A DNA stretch of 64,000 nucleotides from Arthrobacter sp. MAHUQ-56 (GTDB lineage Bacteria > Actinomycetota > Actinomycetes > Actinomycetales > Micrococcaceae): contig NZ_JAIFZQ010000025.1 in assembly GCF_019710585.1 (NCBI RefSeq), forward strand, positions 1 to 64,000, in the 5' to 3' direction. Positions 34,962 to 43,959 of the stretch are shown here, piece after piece (the stretch's first letter is position 1; each line of letters begins with the position of its first letter). The position numbers and the translations under genes were made by a program. The notes below the pieces were generated by a model. It did no database searches, had not been told where the DNA came from, and worked only from the letters and a program-made list of their open reading frames with translations.

Positions 34962-35328
34962 GGTGCTCCCAAAGGAAAATGCCTTGCGGCCGGGCCGCGG
35001 TTCGCCAAAACGGTCAGGTGTGGAACGCGCGGGAAGTCCTACGGGGGACGGGCTGCCGCGGAAGCGTGCCAGGGCGCGCGGGCAGCAACCCCAAGCTGTG
35101 CAGGGTGGCCGAAATTCAGTGCAGGAAAAGGAAAGCCATGGAAAGGCATGAGGCTCCGGGTGGTTTCAGCGGAAGAAGCGCTGAGACTTGCCGGGCCCTT
35201 AGGGCATCAGGAAAGTGTCAGCGCGCGGACTGCGTCGCGAAACCTGAAATGCCCGTCACAAGATTGCCTAACACTGGGGAACAGAGGACATCAGTGTCAC
35301 AAATTCAGTACTTAATGGCAACCCGTCA
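34962..35328. other. 367-base region upstream of the ABC-F gene
   Basis: It separates the ABC-F gene from the end of the ECF gene; both are on the minus strand. It should contain the ABC-F promoter and a leader with a candidate short peptide (35039-35149). A small GC-rich hairpin (gcggcccggccgc, about 34986-34998) lies just upstream of the ABC-F ribosome binding site. No terminator with a U tract was found after the ECF stop codon. Confidence 0.45.
35039..35149 (-). CDS. Candidate leader peptide upstream of the ABC-F gene
   Basis: A 36-codon frame begins MPFHGFPFPALNFG at ATG 35149, with ggag 4-5 bases upstream, and ends 77 bases before the ABC-F start. Phe/Pro-rich N-termini can stall ribosomes, and antibiotic-responsive ABC-F and erm genes often have such leaders. 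Coding support from the sequence alone is weak. Confidence 0.25.
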   Translation of the reverse strand: MPFHGFPFPALNFGHPAQLGVAARAPWHASAAARPP

Positions 35329-38199
35329 TCACCGATGGGCATCGGCCGGTTTTCCCGGCACCGATTCGCCGTGCGCGGTGTGCTGGGATCGCCCGCCGAT
35401 ACTGAACGTCCCCGCGGACACCGGCTTCACCCGCCGCAGCGCGGCAAGGATTGCCCGGCCCACCACGGCGATGCCGATCACCGTGGTGACGGCGCGCAGT
35501 GTGTCCCAGCCCGCCGTCGACGTCAGCAGCGAGTACAGCACGAAGCTGCTGAGGTTGGTGCCGAGCGGCGCGCCCGGCACATAGGAGATCCCTGTGCCGG
35601 CGCCCACCGCGAAGGGCCAGAACCAGAGGTTCAGCAGCAGCCCGAACACGTAAGACGCAACGATGCCGTAGCCCGCCAGCATCCACAGCTCCGCTTTGCC
35701 GCGCACCCGGCGGGGCAGCAGTCCGGCTCCGGCGCCCACCCACGCGCAGGCGAAGATCTGGAACGGCGTCCACGGCCCGATGCCGCCCCACAGCGCGCTG
35801 GACACGGCGATGGTGGCGGCGCCGAGCAGCAGGCCGAACCGGGCACCGAACGCCCGGCCGGCCAGGATCAGCAGGATGAAGACTGCCTCCACGCCGCCGA
35901 CGCCGGTGCTCGCCACCCGAACGGCGGAACCGACGGCAGCCAGCACGCCGAGCAACGCCACCATGTGTGCCGAGCGGACGGATCCGTCCAGGGAAAGCAC
36001 GACGGCGACAGCTGCCACGGGTGCGATGGCGAGGGCTGCGTACGGGGTTGCGGCGGCTGCGTCCTGGGGGAGTGCCGCGGCCAGCAGCGGCCAGCAGAAT
36101 GCTGCGAGGGCCACGAGGTTGGCCGCGGCAAGCAGGGTGAGCTCCACGGAACGGGGCATCCGGGGCCGGGGCTGGGTCTGCGCACCCGCAGCCTCTGCCG
36201 GTTCGCGCTCGCCCATTGGTGTGGGGTCCCCAGGCGCGGGCCGGGCAGACGGGACGAACGGCTCCGGGGCAGGAGGCGTCTCGGATGAAGGGGCTACGCC
36301 GCCACGCATCGGGAGGATCCGGGCGCCCAGGCTGTGAGCGAAATCGAGGTCGTGCGTGGCGATCAGGACAGCCGCACCGTCCTCCGCTGCGGTCCGCAGC
36401 GCCGAGGAGACGGCGTCCCGGGCCGCAGGATCCAGTCCCCTGGTGGGCTCATCGATCAGGAGAACGTCCGGAGCTTCCATGGTCTGCAGCGTGATGGCAA
36501 GGATCCTGCGTTCCCCGGCGGACAGGTCCCGGGGGTGCTCGTGGCCGATGGGCATTCCCGACGCTCCGCGCAACCGGGCAAGGCGGGCAGTTGCGGAACC
36601 GGCCGCAATCGCAGCGCCGTTTTTGCTGCGCTGCAGCCGCCGTTCCGCCGCCTTCAGTTCTCCTGCCACCGTGTCGCGGGTGAAGAGGTCGTCCGAGGCG
36701 TCGGGCACCAGGGCGACCCGGCCGCCGTCGATCGTTCCGCCGTCGTCCCTTGTTCTGCGCCTGCCGTTCCTGCGCGTCCCTTTGCCCAGGGCGAGCGCCA
36801 CCAGGAGGGACGACTTCCCGGCACCGTTCGGACCCACCAGGGCCACCACCTCACCGCGGTGCAGGGTCACGGAGGCGTCCCGCACGAGCGGACTGCCCTC
36901 GCGGTGGACAGAAAGGTTCGTTGCCGTCAGGACGGCCGGCCGTTCGGGGCCGGGAACTGGCGTGGCACGCACAACCTCGGCGGCTGGGGCGGAGGGCGCA
37001 ACCCCCGGCACCAAAGAGTGCGCTTCGATGGTCCACCAGGAATCAGCCACGGGCGCCAAGGCGTGCGCCCGGTGCTCGGCCACGATGACGCACACTCCGG
37101 CGTCCCGGGCCAAGGCGTCAAGTACCGCGGTGACGCGGCCTCGGGCTGCGGTGTCGAGGTCGGCCAGGGGTTCGTCCACCAGGAGCAAGGCCGGCTGGTC
37201 CACGACGGCGGCTGCGATGGCCACGAGGGTTGCTTCACCAGCCGAGAGGGTGCTGAGGTTCCGGTCCAGCAGGGCGCACACCCCGATGTTCTCCGCCACT
37301 TCCTGAACGCGGGCCCTGGAGTCAACGGATGGCACCCCGCGCAAGTCGAGTGCCAGCGCGATCTCGTCCCGGACGCGGGTGGTGGCGAACGCGGCGCGCG
37401 GATTCTGCAGGACGACGCCGACCAGGCCTGCCGTATCGCGCGGCGGCACACCGGCGCGGTCCATGCCGCCGACGCGGACGGTTCCCGCGATCTGGCCACC
37501 ATCCACATGCGAAAGCAGCCCCGCGATGCCACGCAGGATGGTGGACTTCCCGGAGCCGGTGGCGCCGGTGATGACCGAAACCGACCCGGCCGGCGGGCTG
37601 AAGGCATCGACGCGCAGCCAGGCGTCCCCAATCCTGAACTGGGCGTCGCGGACCAGGAGCGGCGCGTTGCCGTCGGGGACCGCCGAACCCCGGCTGCCGA
37701 ATCCGCGCAGCTCCAGGGCGGCGGCAACGCGGCTGGCGTGTTCAAGCGTGCGTTCGAGCACGGGAACAAGGGCCCGGGGCCCGAAGTGCTCACCCCGCAG
37801 CCGGAAGGCCAGGCGGACGGACGTGACGGCGTCGGACAGTGCAGGGAGCGCCGCCCATGCCACCACGAGCATGCGCGCAATGCCCTGCAGGGGGCCGCCC
37901 CGGGCCAGGCGGGTGAAGCCGCGGGCCACGTCCACCCAGGCGTTGAGCAGGCCGAACGCGAGGATGGTCGCCGCAATCGGCAGGGCGGACAGGACCGCAG
38001 CCCACAGGCCCGGTGCCGTGACCGGACCGAGGAGGACCACATGGGCGTACGGGGCCGGCAGGCGGATTGGCGCCAGGTTGAGCAGGACCGGCGCGCCGAT
38101 GCCTGCCCCGTTGAAGAGGACGCGGTAGACGACCCGCGCCGCGATGAACACGACGGCGAGAACGGCGCCGGCGCGCAGCGGCGCGGGTCGGAAGGTCAT
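35329..38199 (-). CDS. Single-chain ECF transporter: EcfT-like, two EcfA ATPases and S component
   Basis: 956 residues. Residues 1-175: membrane domain ending in the EcfT-like coupling motif LELRGFGSRG. Residues 180-400: first ABC ATPase with Walker A G212ATGSGKST, LSAGE near 318 and Walker B LLLVDEP near 338. Residues 420-635: second ATPase with G456PNGAGKSS, LSAGE near 559 and VLLIDEP near 579. Residues 640-680: Pro-rich linker. Residues 685-935: about six hydrophobic helices of an S-component (substrate-binding) unit. ECF importers carry vitamins and metals; most have separate subunits. The gene overlaps the stop codon of the DUF4430 lipoprotein gene by 4 bases, which suggests that the lipoprotein delivers its substrate. 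Substrate unknown; a cobalamin-like ligand is one possibility. Confidence 0.87.
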   Translation of the reverse strand: MTFRPAPLRAGAVLAVVFIAARVVYRVLFNGAGIGAPVLLNLAPIRLPAPYAHVVLLGPVTAPGLWAAVLSALPIAATILAFGLLNAWVDVARGFTRLARGGPLQGIARMLVVAWAALPALSDAVTSVRLAFRLRGEHFGPRALVPVLERTLEHASRVAAALELRGFGSRGSAVPDGNAPLLVRDAQFRIGDAWLRVDAFSPPAGSVSVITGATGSGKSTILRGIAGLLSHVDGGQIAGTVRVGGMDRAGVPPRDTAGLVGVVLQNPRAAFATTRVRDEIALALDLRGVPSVDSRARVQEVAENIGVCALLDRNLSTLSAGEATLVAIAAAVVDQPALLLVDEPLADLDTAARGRVTAVLDALARDAGVCVIVAEHRAHALAPVADSWWTIEAHSLVPGVAPSAPAAEVVRATPVPGPERPAVLTATNLSVHREGSPLVRDASVTLHRGEVVALVGPNGAGKSSLLVALALGKGTRRNGRRRTRDDGGTIDGGRVALVPDASDDLFTRDTVAGELKAAERRLQRSKNGAAIAAGSATARLARLRGASGMPIGHEHPRDLSAGERRILAITLQTMEAPDVLLIDEPTRGLDPAARDAVSSALRTAAEDGAAVLIATHDLDFAHSLGARILPMRGGVAPSSETPPAPEPFVPSARPAPGDPTPMGEREPAEAAGAQTQPRPRMPRSVELTLLAAANLVALAAFCWPLLAAALPQDAAAATPYAALAIAPVAAVAVVLSLDGSVRSAHMVALLGVLAAVGSAVRVASTGVGGVEAVFILLILAGRAFGARFGLLLGAATIAVSSALWGGIGPWTPFQIFACAWVGAGAGLLPRRVRGKAELWMLAGYGIVASYVFGLLLNLWFWPFAVGAGTGISYVPGAPLGTNLSSFVLYSLLTSTAGWDTLRAVTTVIGIAVVGRAILAALRRVKPVSAGTFSIGGRSQHTAHGESVPGKPADAHR

Positions 38200-38765
38200 G
38201 CCGTGGGCGCGGCCGGTTCGTTGTCCACCGTGTAGAGCAGTTCAAGGCTCTCGCCGGGGTTGAGCTTGAGGCTGTCCAGGCCTTCTTGGGCGTAAGCCCA
38301 CGTGCCGGCGGCGGGCTTCACCCAGAGGGCCCAATAAGAAACAGTGTTTTTGTCATCGCACGCTTCGCGGATAGTGCCACCCTTGTGCTTGATGTCGAAG
38401 TCCGCAGCGGGCACACCGTTGACACGGCACGCAAAGCTCGTGGGGTACTTAGCGGTGCCCTCGATCTTCACCTTCGCCTCTTCGAGGACCTTGGCTGCCG
38501 GGGTGGTGGCGTCCACGGGCACGCAGACGGACGTGTCGGCGGCTGACTGCTTCAGTGAAGCCGAATCGACGATGACCTTCACGCCGGCGCAGGGGCCGGA
38601 GGAGGTGCTGGACGAGGCGGCGCTGGTTGAAGCCGCCGCCGTGGAGGCGGCTGCAGAGGAAGTGGACTGGGTGGCGGCCGGCGTGGAGCAGGCGGCGAGG
38701 GTCAGCAGGAGACCTGCGGCGGCGAAGGTGCTCGCGGCGGCGGTCCGGGTCTTAGTCAATGTCAC
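38196..38765 (-). CDS. DUF4430-domain lipoprotein
   Basis: 189 residues. Lipoprotein signal with lipobox LAAC (C26), a Ser/Ala/Thr linker to about residue 57, then a DUF4430-type domain (VKVIVDSASLKQSAADTSVCV...YWALWVKPAAGTWAYAQEGLDSLKLNPGESLELLY). DUF4430 is related to the C-terminal domain of transcobalamin and intrinsic factor. Four Cys in the mature domain may form two disulphides. It precedes, and is coupled by a 4-base overlap to, the single-chain ECF transporter, so it probably presents a ligand to it. Confidence 0.82.
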   Translation of the reverse strand: MTLTKTRTAAASTFAAAGLLLTLAACSTPAATQSTSSAAASTAAASTSAASSSTSSGPCAGVKVIVDSASLKQSAADTSVCVPVDATTPAAKVLEEAKVKIEGTAKYPTSFACRVNGVPAADFDIKHKGGTIREACDDKNTVSYWALWVKPAAGTWAYAQEGLDSLKLNPGESLELLYTVDNEPAAPTA

Positions 38766-38845
38766 TTGTCAAGGGTAGGCCGTTGCGCCCCCACGGCCGG
38801 ATGCCGCCGCCTTGTGTGACGCCAAGGAGTCGTGTGTGCAGGGGA

Positions 38846-38883
38846 AAGGGCCGGCGACGGCGCGGCTGCCGTCGTCGACCCTT
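38846..38883 (-). terminator. Hairpin after the choline-locus permease
   Basis: An imperfect 16-base stem (38846-38861 with 38868-38883) reads aagggtcgacgacggc... on the minus strand and ends in cctttcccc. It lies 46 bases after the permease stop codon. Confidence 0.5.
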
Positions 38884-38928
38884 CCCTTGAAATGAGCTGC
38901 TGCAGCGGACCCTGCTGCAGCAGCAGCC

Positions 38929-40545
38929 TTATGGGACCTTCACGTCCGCCATGTGGTGCTCCGCCGGAGCGTCAGGTCCAGCCGCAGCGTCCGGCCTGGC
39001 AGAACGTGACGACGGGTGGGCGGCAACGGCGGCGGCGTGCTCGGCGAGCACGCCGGTCTGGTGCCGGATCTTCAGCCGGTAGAGCAGCGCGCCGCCAATC
39101 ACCACGGCGGCCACGAAGATCACGCCGCCCCACTGCAGGTACCACTCGAACGGCGGCACCGAGTTGTAGATCTCGGGCCGGGGCCAGACCAGGTTCACCG
39201 TCATGGCACCGCCCCAGAGGACGGCGAGGATGTTCACCGGCAGCCCCCACTTACCGGTGCTGAATCCCGCCTCGGAATTCTGGTCCAGCAGGGGCCACTT
39301 CTTCTGGAGCCGCTTGCGCAGCAGGGGGACCGTGACCAGCAGGTAGGACAGGTAGATCAGGACGATGCTGATGCTGGACAGGATGGTGAAGATGGCGGGC
39401 TGCATGACGTTGACCAGCAGCGGGATGACGGCCATGACGCCAATGACGATCGCGGCAACGGTGGGGGTCCTGCGGACAGGGTCCACCTTGCTGAGCTGGC
39501 GGCTGAACGGCAGGTTGTTGTCGCGGGCCATGGCGAACATCATGCGGATGGCGGCGGCGTGGACGGCCAGGGTGCAGACCACCACGGCGACGACGATGCA
39601 GGCCAGGAAAGCCTTGCCGAAAGGACCGCCCAGGACGGAGAGCACGATGTGCTGCAGGCCGCCGTCGGCAGCCCCCACTGCCGGGTCCGTGAGGTCCGGT
39701 GCGGCCAGGATGCCGAAGAGCAGGATCAGGCCGCCCAGGATGAACGAGGCCGTGACGGCGCGGAGGATGGCCTTGGGCGCGGTGCGCTTGGGGTCCTTGG
39801 TTTCCTCGCCCAGGGAGCTGGCCGTATCGAAGCCGTACATCACATAGCCGGAGGCCATGGCGCCGATCAGGAAGACGCCGAAGAAGCCGAGGTCGTGGCC
39901 CTCGCCGAAGCCGGCGGTGTCGAAGAAGACCTCCGGTCCGCGGACCACGTGCCAGCCCAGGGCCAGGATCAGCAGCACGGCCGCGATCAGTTCCACGAAG
40001 ACGCCGATGCTGTTAATCCGGGTCATCAGCTTCACGCCGAACGCGTTGATGAGCGTGGAGATGGTGATCATGATCGTTGCCAGGACCACGCCGTTCATGG
40101 CGAAGTCGTAGGGGCCGGTGCCGTCACCGATGAACTGGAAGCCGGACCAGAGCTGCGGGAGGGTGATCTGCAGGGCCAGGGCCACCGAGCCCAAGGCCAT
40201 GATGGAGGACAACAGCAGCAGCCATCCGGCCAGCCAGGACGACGTCCCGGATGCCAGGCGTTTGGCCCAGTTGTAGACGGAACCGGCCACGGGATAGCGG
40301 CCGGCAAGTTCGGCAAAGCAGAGGGCCACCATCAGCTGGCCGACGAACACGATGGGCCAGGACCAGGCGTACGCCGGGCCGGCCATGGAAAAGCCAAAGT
40401 AGAACAGCTGGAAAACACCGGTGAGGATGGAGATGTAGCTGACGCCTGCGGCGAAGCTGGCAAACTTGCCGATGCTTCGGTCCAGCGTCTGGGTGTAGCC
40501 AAATTCGTCCATGCCGCTTGAATCAATACTCTTGCTGGGTTCCAA
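38929..40545 (-). CDS. APC-family amino acid / choline permease
   Basis: 538 residues with about 12 transmembrane helices of the amino acid-polyamine-organocation family (GABA/choline permease type): PAYAWSWPIVFVGQLMVALCFAELAGRYPVAGSVYNWAKRL and YGFDTASSLGEETKDPKRTAPKAI are signature segments. The C-terminal 40 residues are hydrophilic and Ala-rich. Start: TTG 40545 has aggag 6 bases upstream; ATG 40512 is an in-frame alternative with a weaker site. Third gene of the betB-betA-permease operon, so choline or betaine import is likely. Confidence 0.88.
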   Translation of the reverse strand: MEPSKSIDSSGMDEFGYTQTLDRSIGKFASFAAGVSYISILTGVFQLFYFGFSMAGPAYAWSWPIVFVGQLMVALCFAELAGRYPVAGSVYNWAKRLASGTSSWLAGWLLLLSSIMALGSVALALQITLPQLWSGFQFIGDGTGPYDFAMNGVVLATIMITISTLINAFGVKLMTRINSIGVFVELIAAVLLILALGWHVVRGPEVFFDTAGFGEGHDLGFFGVFLIGAMASGYVMYGFDTASSLGEETKDPKRTAPKAILRAVTASFILGGLILLFGILAAPDLTDPAVGAADGGLQHIVLSVLGGPFGKAFLACIVVAVVVCTLAVHAAAIRMMFAMARDNNLPFSRQLSKVDPVRRTPTVAAIVIGVMAVIPLLVNVMQPAIFTILSSISIVLIYLSYLLVTVPLLRKRLQKKWPLLDQNSEAGFSTGKWGLPVNILAVLWGGAMTVNLVWPRPEIYNSVPPFEWYLQWGGVIFVAAVVIGGALLYRLKIRHQTGVLAEHAAAVAAHPSSRSARPDAAAGPDAPAEHHMADVKVP

Positions 40546-40621
40546 TATGGACTCCTAGATCAGAAAAGCACGATGGGACCGGCCGCCCTGGGGTGCGGAG
40601 AAGGTCAAAAAGGGGGTGGTG

Positions 40622-40649
40622 GCCCGGCGTTGCCTGGTGAACGCCGGGC
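40622..40649 (-). terminator. Hairpin between betA and the permease gene
   Basis: A perfect 10-bp stem (40622-40631 with 40640-40649) 32 bases after the betA stop codon. On the minus strand ttttt follows only after a GC-rich stretch of about 14 bases, so it may be partial termination or mRNA processing that lowers permease expression. Confidence 0.5.
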
Positions 40650-40680
40650 GTCTTGCGGAAAGGGGCTTGCTGTTTGGTGC

Positions 40681-42321
40681 CTAGGCGGGCGATGCGCTGA
40701 GCTCGAGCTCCGCCGTCGTGGTTTCTCCTGTCCTGCCGGCGCGGATCAAATCGGCGCAGCGCTCGCCGATCATCATGACGGTGATGTTGGGGTTGACGGT
40801 GACGTGTTCGGGCATGACGGACGCATCGGCGACGCGGAGTCCGGTGACTCCCTTCACGCGCAGCTCGGGGTCAAGCGGCGACATGTCGTCGTCGTACGCG
40901 CCCATCCGGACGGTGCCGACGGGGTGGTAGACGGTGTTGTGGGTCTTGCGGATGTAGTCCTGCAGTTCCTCGTCGGTCTGCGCCCCGACGCCGGGCGAGA
41001 GTTCGCGGCCGGTCCATTCGGCCATGGCGGGCTGGGCGGCGATTTCGCGGGCCTTGCGGATGCCGGCCACCATGACGCGCATGTCGTGGCCTTCGGGGTC
41101 CGTGAAGTAGCGCGGGTCAACCATGGGCTTGTCGCGGAAATCGCGGCTGCGCAGCCGGACCGTGCCGCGCGAGCGGGCGTGCGTCACGTTCGGGGTAAGG
41201 CTGAAGCCGTTCTCCGTGGTGGGGTAGCCGTGCCGCAGCGTGTTCATGTCGAAGGGGACCGAGCCGTAGTGCATCATCAGGTCGGGGCGGTCCAGGCCGT
41301 CCTCGGTGGGGGTGAAGATGCCGATTTCCCACCACTGGGTGGACGTCTGCACCATGGGCTGCTTGGCCTCGAACTGGACCACGCCTTCGGGATGGTCCTG
41401 CAGGTTCTCGCCCACGCCGGGGGAGTCCGCCAGCACCTCGATGCCGTGCGCGGCGAGGTGCGCTGCCGGGCCGATGCCGGAGAGCATGAGCAGCTTGGGG
41501 GAGTCGATGGCGCCGGTGGAGAGGATGACTTCCTGGTATGCGGTGAGACGGTGGGTGCGGCCGAACGCCCCGTCCACCACGTCCACGCCGGTGCAGCGCT
41601 TGTCCGCATCAAAGACCAGCTGCCGGGCGCGAAGGCCGGTGAGCAGCGTGAAGTTGGGGCGGCCGATGATCGGGTGGATGTAGGAGACCGAGCTGGAGGC
41701 GCGGGTGCCGTCCGCGCGGCGGTTGATCTGGAAGAAGTTGGCGCCGTTGATGACGGTGGTGCCGGAGTTGAACTTCGCGCGGGGGATGCCTGACTGTTCG
41801 CAGGCGTCCAAAAGCGCGACGCCGGCTGGGTCCGCCGGGGGCACGTTCATCAGGTGCACGGGGCCTGAGTCCCCATGGTGGGGTGCGTCCGGTCCGGCGT
41901 CCTCGTTGGTTTCCAGCCTCTTGTATAGGGGCCATGCGGCGTCGGCGTTCCAGCCGGTGGCGCCGTATTTGGCCTCCCATTCGTCCAGGTCCTCCCGGGG
42001 AGCCCAGAAGGCGATGCAGGAGTTGTGGCTGGAGCAGCCGCCCATGACCTTGGCGCGGGCGTGGCGCATGAAGGAGTTGCCGTTCTCCTGCGGCTCCACC
42101 GGGTAGTCCCAGTCGTAGCCGGATTCCAGCAGCTCCATCCAGCGGTCCAGCTGCAGGATCTCGGGCAGGTTCCGGTCGTCCGGGCCCGCCTCGACGAGGG
42201 CCACGGTCACCTCCGGGTCCTCGCTCAACCGCGCTGCAACTGCCGCCCCCGCGGACCCGCCGCCGATGACGACGTAGTCGAACCCGCGGTCGGTGACGTC
42301 GTCAATGTTGTCGTAGTGCAT
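40681..42321 (-). CDS. betA: Choline dehydrogenase, GMC oxidoreductase
   Basis: 546 residues of the glucose-methanol-choline flavoprotein family. FAD site GGGSAGAAVAARLSEDPEV near residue 22, the GMC signature KVMGGCSSHNSCIAFW and the catalytic region YHPVGTVRMG with C-terminal HVTVNPNITVMMIGERCADLI. In this context it oxidises choline to betaine aldehyde. The ATG directly abuts the stop codon of betB (no gap), with aaggaga upstream, so translation is coupled. Confidence 0.92.
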   Translation of the reverse strand: MHYDNIDDVTDRGFDYVVIGGGSAGAAVAARLSEDPEVTVALVEAGPDDRNLPEILQLDRWMELLESGYDWDYPVEPQENGNSFMRHARAKVMGGCSSHNSCIAFWAPREDLDEWEAKYGATGWNADAAWPLYKRLETNEDAGPDAPHHGDSGPVHLMNVPPADPAGVALLDACEQSGIPRAKFNSGTTVINGANFFQINRRADGTRASSSVSYIHPIIGRPNFTLLTGLRARQLVFDADKRCTGVDVVDGAFGRTHRLTAYQEVILSTGAIDSPKLLMLSGIGPAAHLAAHGIEVLADSPGVGENLQDHPEGVVQFEAKQPMVQTSTQWWEIGIFTPTEDGLDRPDLMMHYGSVPFDMNTLRHGYPTTENGFSLTPNVTHARSRGTVRLRSRDFRDKPMVDPRYFTDPEGHDMRVMVAGIRKAREIAAQPAMAEWTGRELSPGVGAQTDEELQDYIRKTHNTVYHPVGTVRMGAYDDDMSPLDPELRVKGVTGLRVADASVMPEHVTVNPNITVMMIGERCADLIRAGRTGETTTAELELSASPA

Positions 42322-43860
42322 CTAGCTCTCCTTGCCGTTGTCAGCGAACCAGCCGGTGACCTGCGGGCTGGTGTTCTGGTAGATGTGCTTGGCTTCCTGG
42401 TATTCGGCCAGGCCCGTGGGGCCCAGCTCGCGGCCGACGCCGGACTGGCCGAAGCCGCCCCACTCGGCCTGGGGGAGGTAGGGATGGTAGTCATTGATCC
42501 AGATGGTGCCGTGCCGCAGCCGGCCGGCCACGCGCTGCGCCCGGCCGGCGTCCTGCGTCCAGACGGCGCCGGCCAGGCCGTAGATGGTGTCGTTGGCGGT
42601 GGCCACGGCCTCGTCCTCCGTGCGGAAGGTCTCCACGGTGACCACCGGGCCGAACGCCTCGTCGGTGACCACGGACATCCCCCGCTGCACCTGGTCCAGG
42701 ACGGTCGGCTGGTAGTAGAAGCCGGCGTCGTACTTCTCTCCTTCAGGTGCCGCGCCGCCGGTACGCAGCCGCGCGCCCTCCTGGATGCCGCGCTGCACGT
42801 AGGCGTGCACCTTGTCGCGGTGCGCCGCGGAGATCAGCGGACCGGTTTCGGCGGCGTCGTCGAACGGGCCGCCCAGCCGGATGTTTTTGGCCCGGCGGAC
42901 CAGCTCGTCGACGAAGCGATCGGCGATGGATTCCTCCACCACCAGCCGTGCCCCGGCCGAGCACACCTGGCCGGAGTGGACGAACGCGCCGTTGAGGGCA
43001 TTGTCGACGGCGGCGTCGAAGTCCGCGTCGGCGAATACCACGTTGGGGTTCTTGCCACCGAGCTCCAGCGCCACCTTCTTGACGGTGCCGGCGGCCGCCG
43101 CGGCGATGCGCTTGCCGGTTTCCAGCCCACCGGTGAAGGAGACAAGGTCGACGTCGGGGTGTTCCGAGAGCGGTGCGCCCGCCTGGGCCCCGGCGCCGGT
43201 GACGAGGTTGGCGACGCCGTCCGGCAGGCCGAGGTCCTGCAGCAGCTGCATGGCCAGGATGCTGGTGGACGGGGTCAGTTCTGAGGGCTTGAGGACGAAC
43301 GTGCAGCCGGCGGCCAGCGCGGGGGCGATCTTCCACGCAGCCTGGAGCAGGGGGTAGTTCCAGGGCGTGATCAGGCCGCAGACGCCGACGGACTCGTACA
43401 CGACCCTGCTGACGACGTCGGCGTTCCCGGCGTCGACGATCCGGCCCGCCTGCTGGCCCGCAAGCCTGCCGAAGTATTCGAAGCAGGCCGCGATGTCGTC
43501 CATGTCGATCCGGCTTTCGACCATCCGCTTGCCGGTATCCAGCGATTCGGCGCGGGCGAACTTCTCCCGGCGTTCCCGCAGCCCGGCGGCGACCTTCAGG
43601 AGGAACGCGCCGCGCTCCGGTGCCGGGACGCTGGACCAGGCGCCCGAGTCGAACGCTTTCCGCGCCGCGGCAATCGCGCGCTCTGCGTCTTCCCGGCCGG
43701 CCTCGGAGACTGTGGCGACCAGTTCGCCATCGGCAGGGTTCCGGATTTCGCGGACGGCTCCGGATGCGGCGGGTTCCCACGAGCCGTTGATGAACAGGGT
43801 GGTTGCTGCTTTGGTTTCAGCGCCTCGGGTGACGTCCTGCGCTGGTGTGGCGTAAGTCAT
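42322..43860 (-). CDS. betB: Betaine aldehyde dehydrogenase
   Basis: About 512 residues of the NAD-dependent aldehyde dehydrogenase family. TPWNYPLLQAAWKIAPALAAGCTFVLKPSE, the cofactor motif SFTGGLETGKRI, the glutamate in ALELGGKNPNVVF and the catalytic Cys in FVHSGQVCSAGARLVVEE are all present. With BetA next to it, the substrate is betaine aldehyde. The frame is open to 43920, but ATG 43860 is right: the promoter -10 lies 7 bases before it and the upstream region is operator. Translation appears leaderless. Confidence 0.92.
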   Translation of the reverse strand: MTYATPAQDVTRGAETKAATTLFINGSWEPAASGAVREIRNPADGELVATVSEAGREDAERAIAAARKAFDSGAWSSVPAPERGAFLLKVAAGLRERREKFARAESLDTGKRMVESRIDMDDIAACFEYFGRLAGQQAGRIVDAGNADVVSRVVYESVGVCGLITPWNYPLLQAAWKIAPALAAGCTFVLKPSELTPSTSILAMQLLQDLGLPDGVANLVTGAGAQAGAPLSEHPDVDLVSFTGGLETGKRIAAAAAGTVKKVALELGGKNPNVVFADADFDAAVDNALNGAFVHSGQVCSAGARLVVEESIADRFVDELVRRAKNIRLGGPFDDAAETGPLISAAHRDKVHAYVQRGIQEGARLRTGGAAPEGEKYDAGFYYQPTVLDQVQRGMSVVTDEAFGPVVTVETFRTEDEAVATANDTIYGLAGAVWTQDAGRAQRVAGRLRHGTIWINDYHPYLPQAEWGGFGQSGVGRELGPTGLAEYQEAKHIYQNTSPQVTGWFADNGKES

Positions 43861-43896
43861 ACCGAGGACAGTAATGCACTTTGAACAAGTGTTCAA
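43861..43896 (-). promoter_or_regulatory. betBA promoter
   Basis: On the minus strand TTGAAC (43891-43896), a 17-base spacer and TACTGT (43868-43873) are followed 7 bases later by ATG 43860. The spacing is ideal and no Shine-Dalgarno is present, so the mRNA is probably leaderless. The -35 is part of the proximal operator. Confidence 0.72.
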
Positions 43897-43920
43897 TAGA
43901 TTTCTTGAACACTTGTTCAA
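43881..43920. promoter_or_regulatory. Double TetR-type operator upstream of betB
   Basis: TTGAACAAGTGTTCAA (43881-43896) and its exact reverse complement TTGAACACTTGTTCAA (43905-43920) are separated by 8 bases. Each is itself a TTGAACA-N2-TGTTCAA palindrome. The proximal copy covers the -35. The neighbouring TetR (BetI-like) gene product is the obvious ligand. Confidence 0.78.
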
Positions 43921-43959
43921 AGATCTTTATGGCGTTAAGGTTGCCTTGCCGGCGTGCGT

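Noticed and set aside
38766..38928. Possible cobalamin riboswitch before the DUF4430-ECF operon
   Set aside because: I found no B12 box or conserved core in the 163 bases; the visible structure is explained by the permease terminator.
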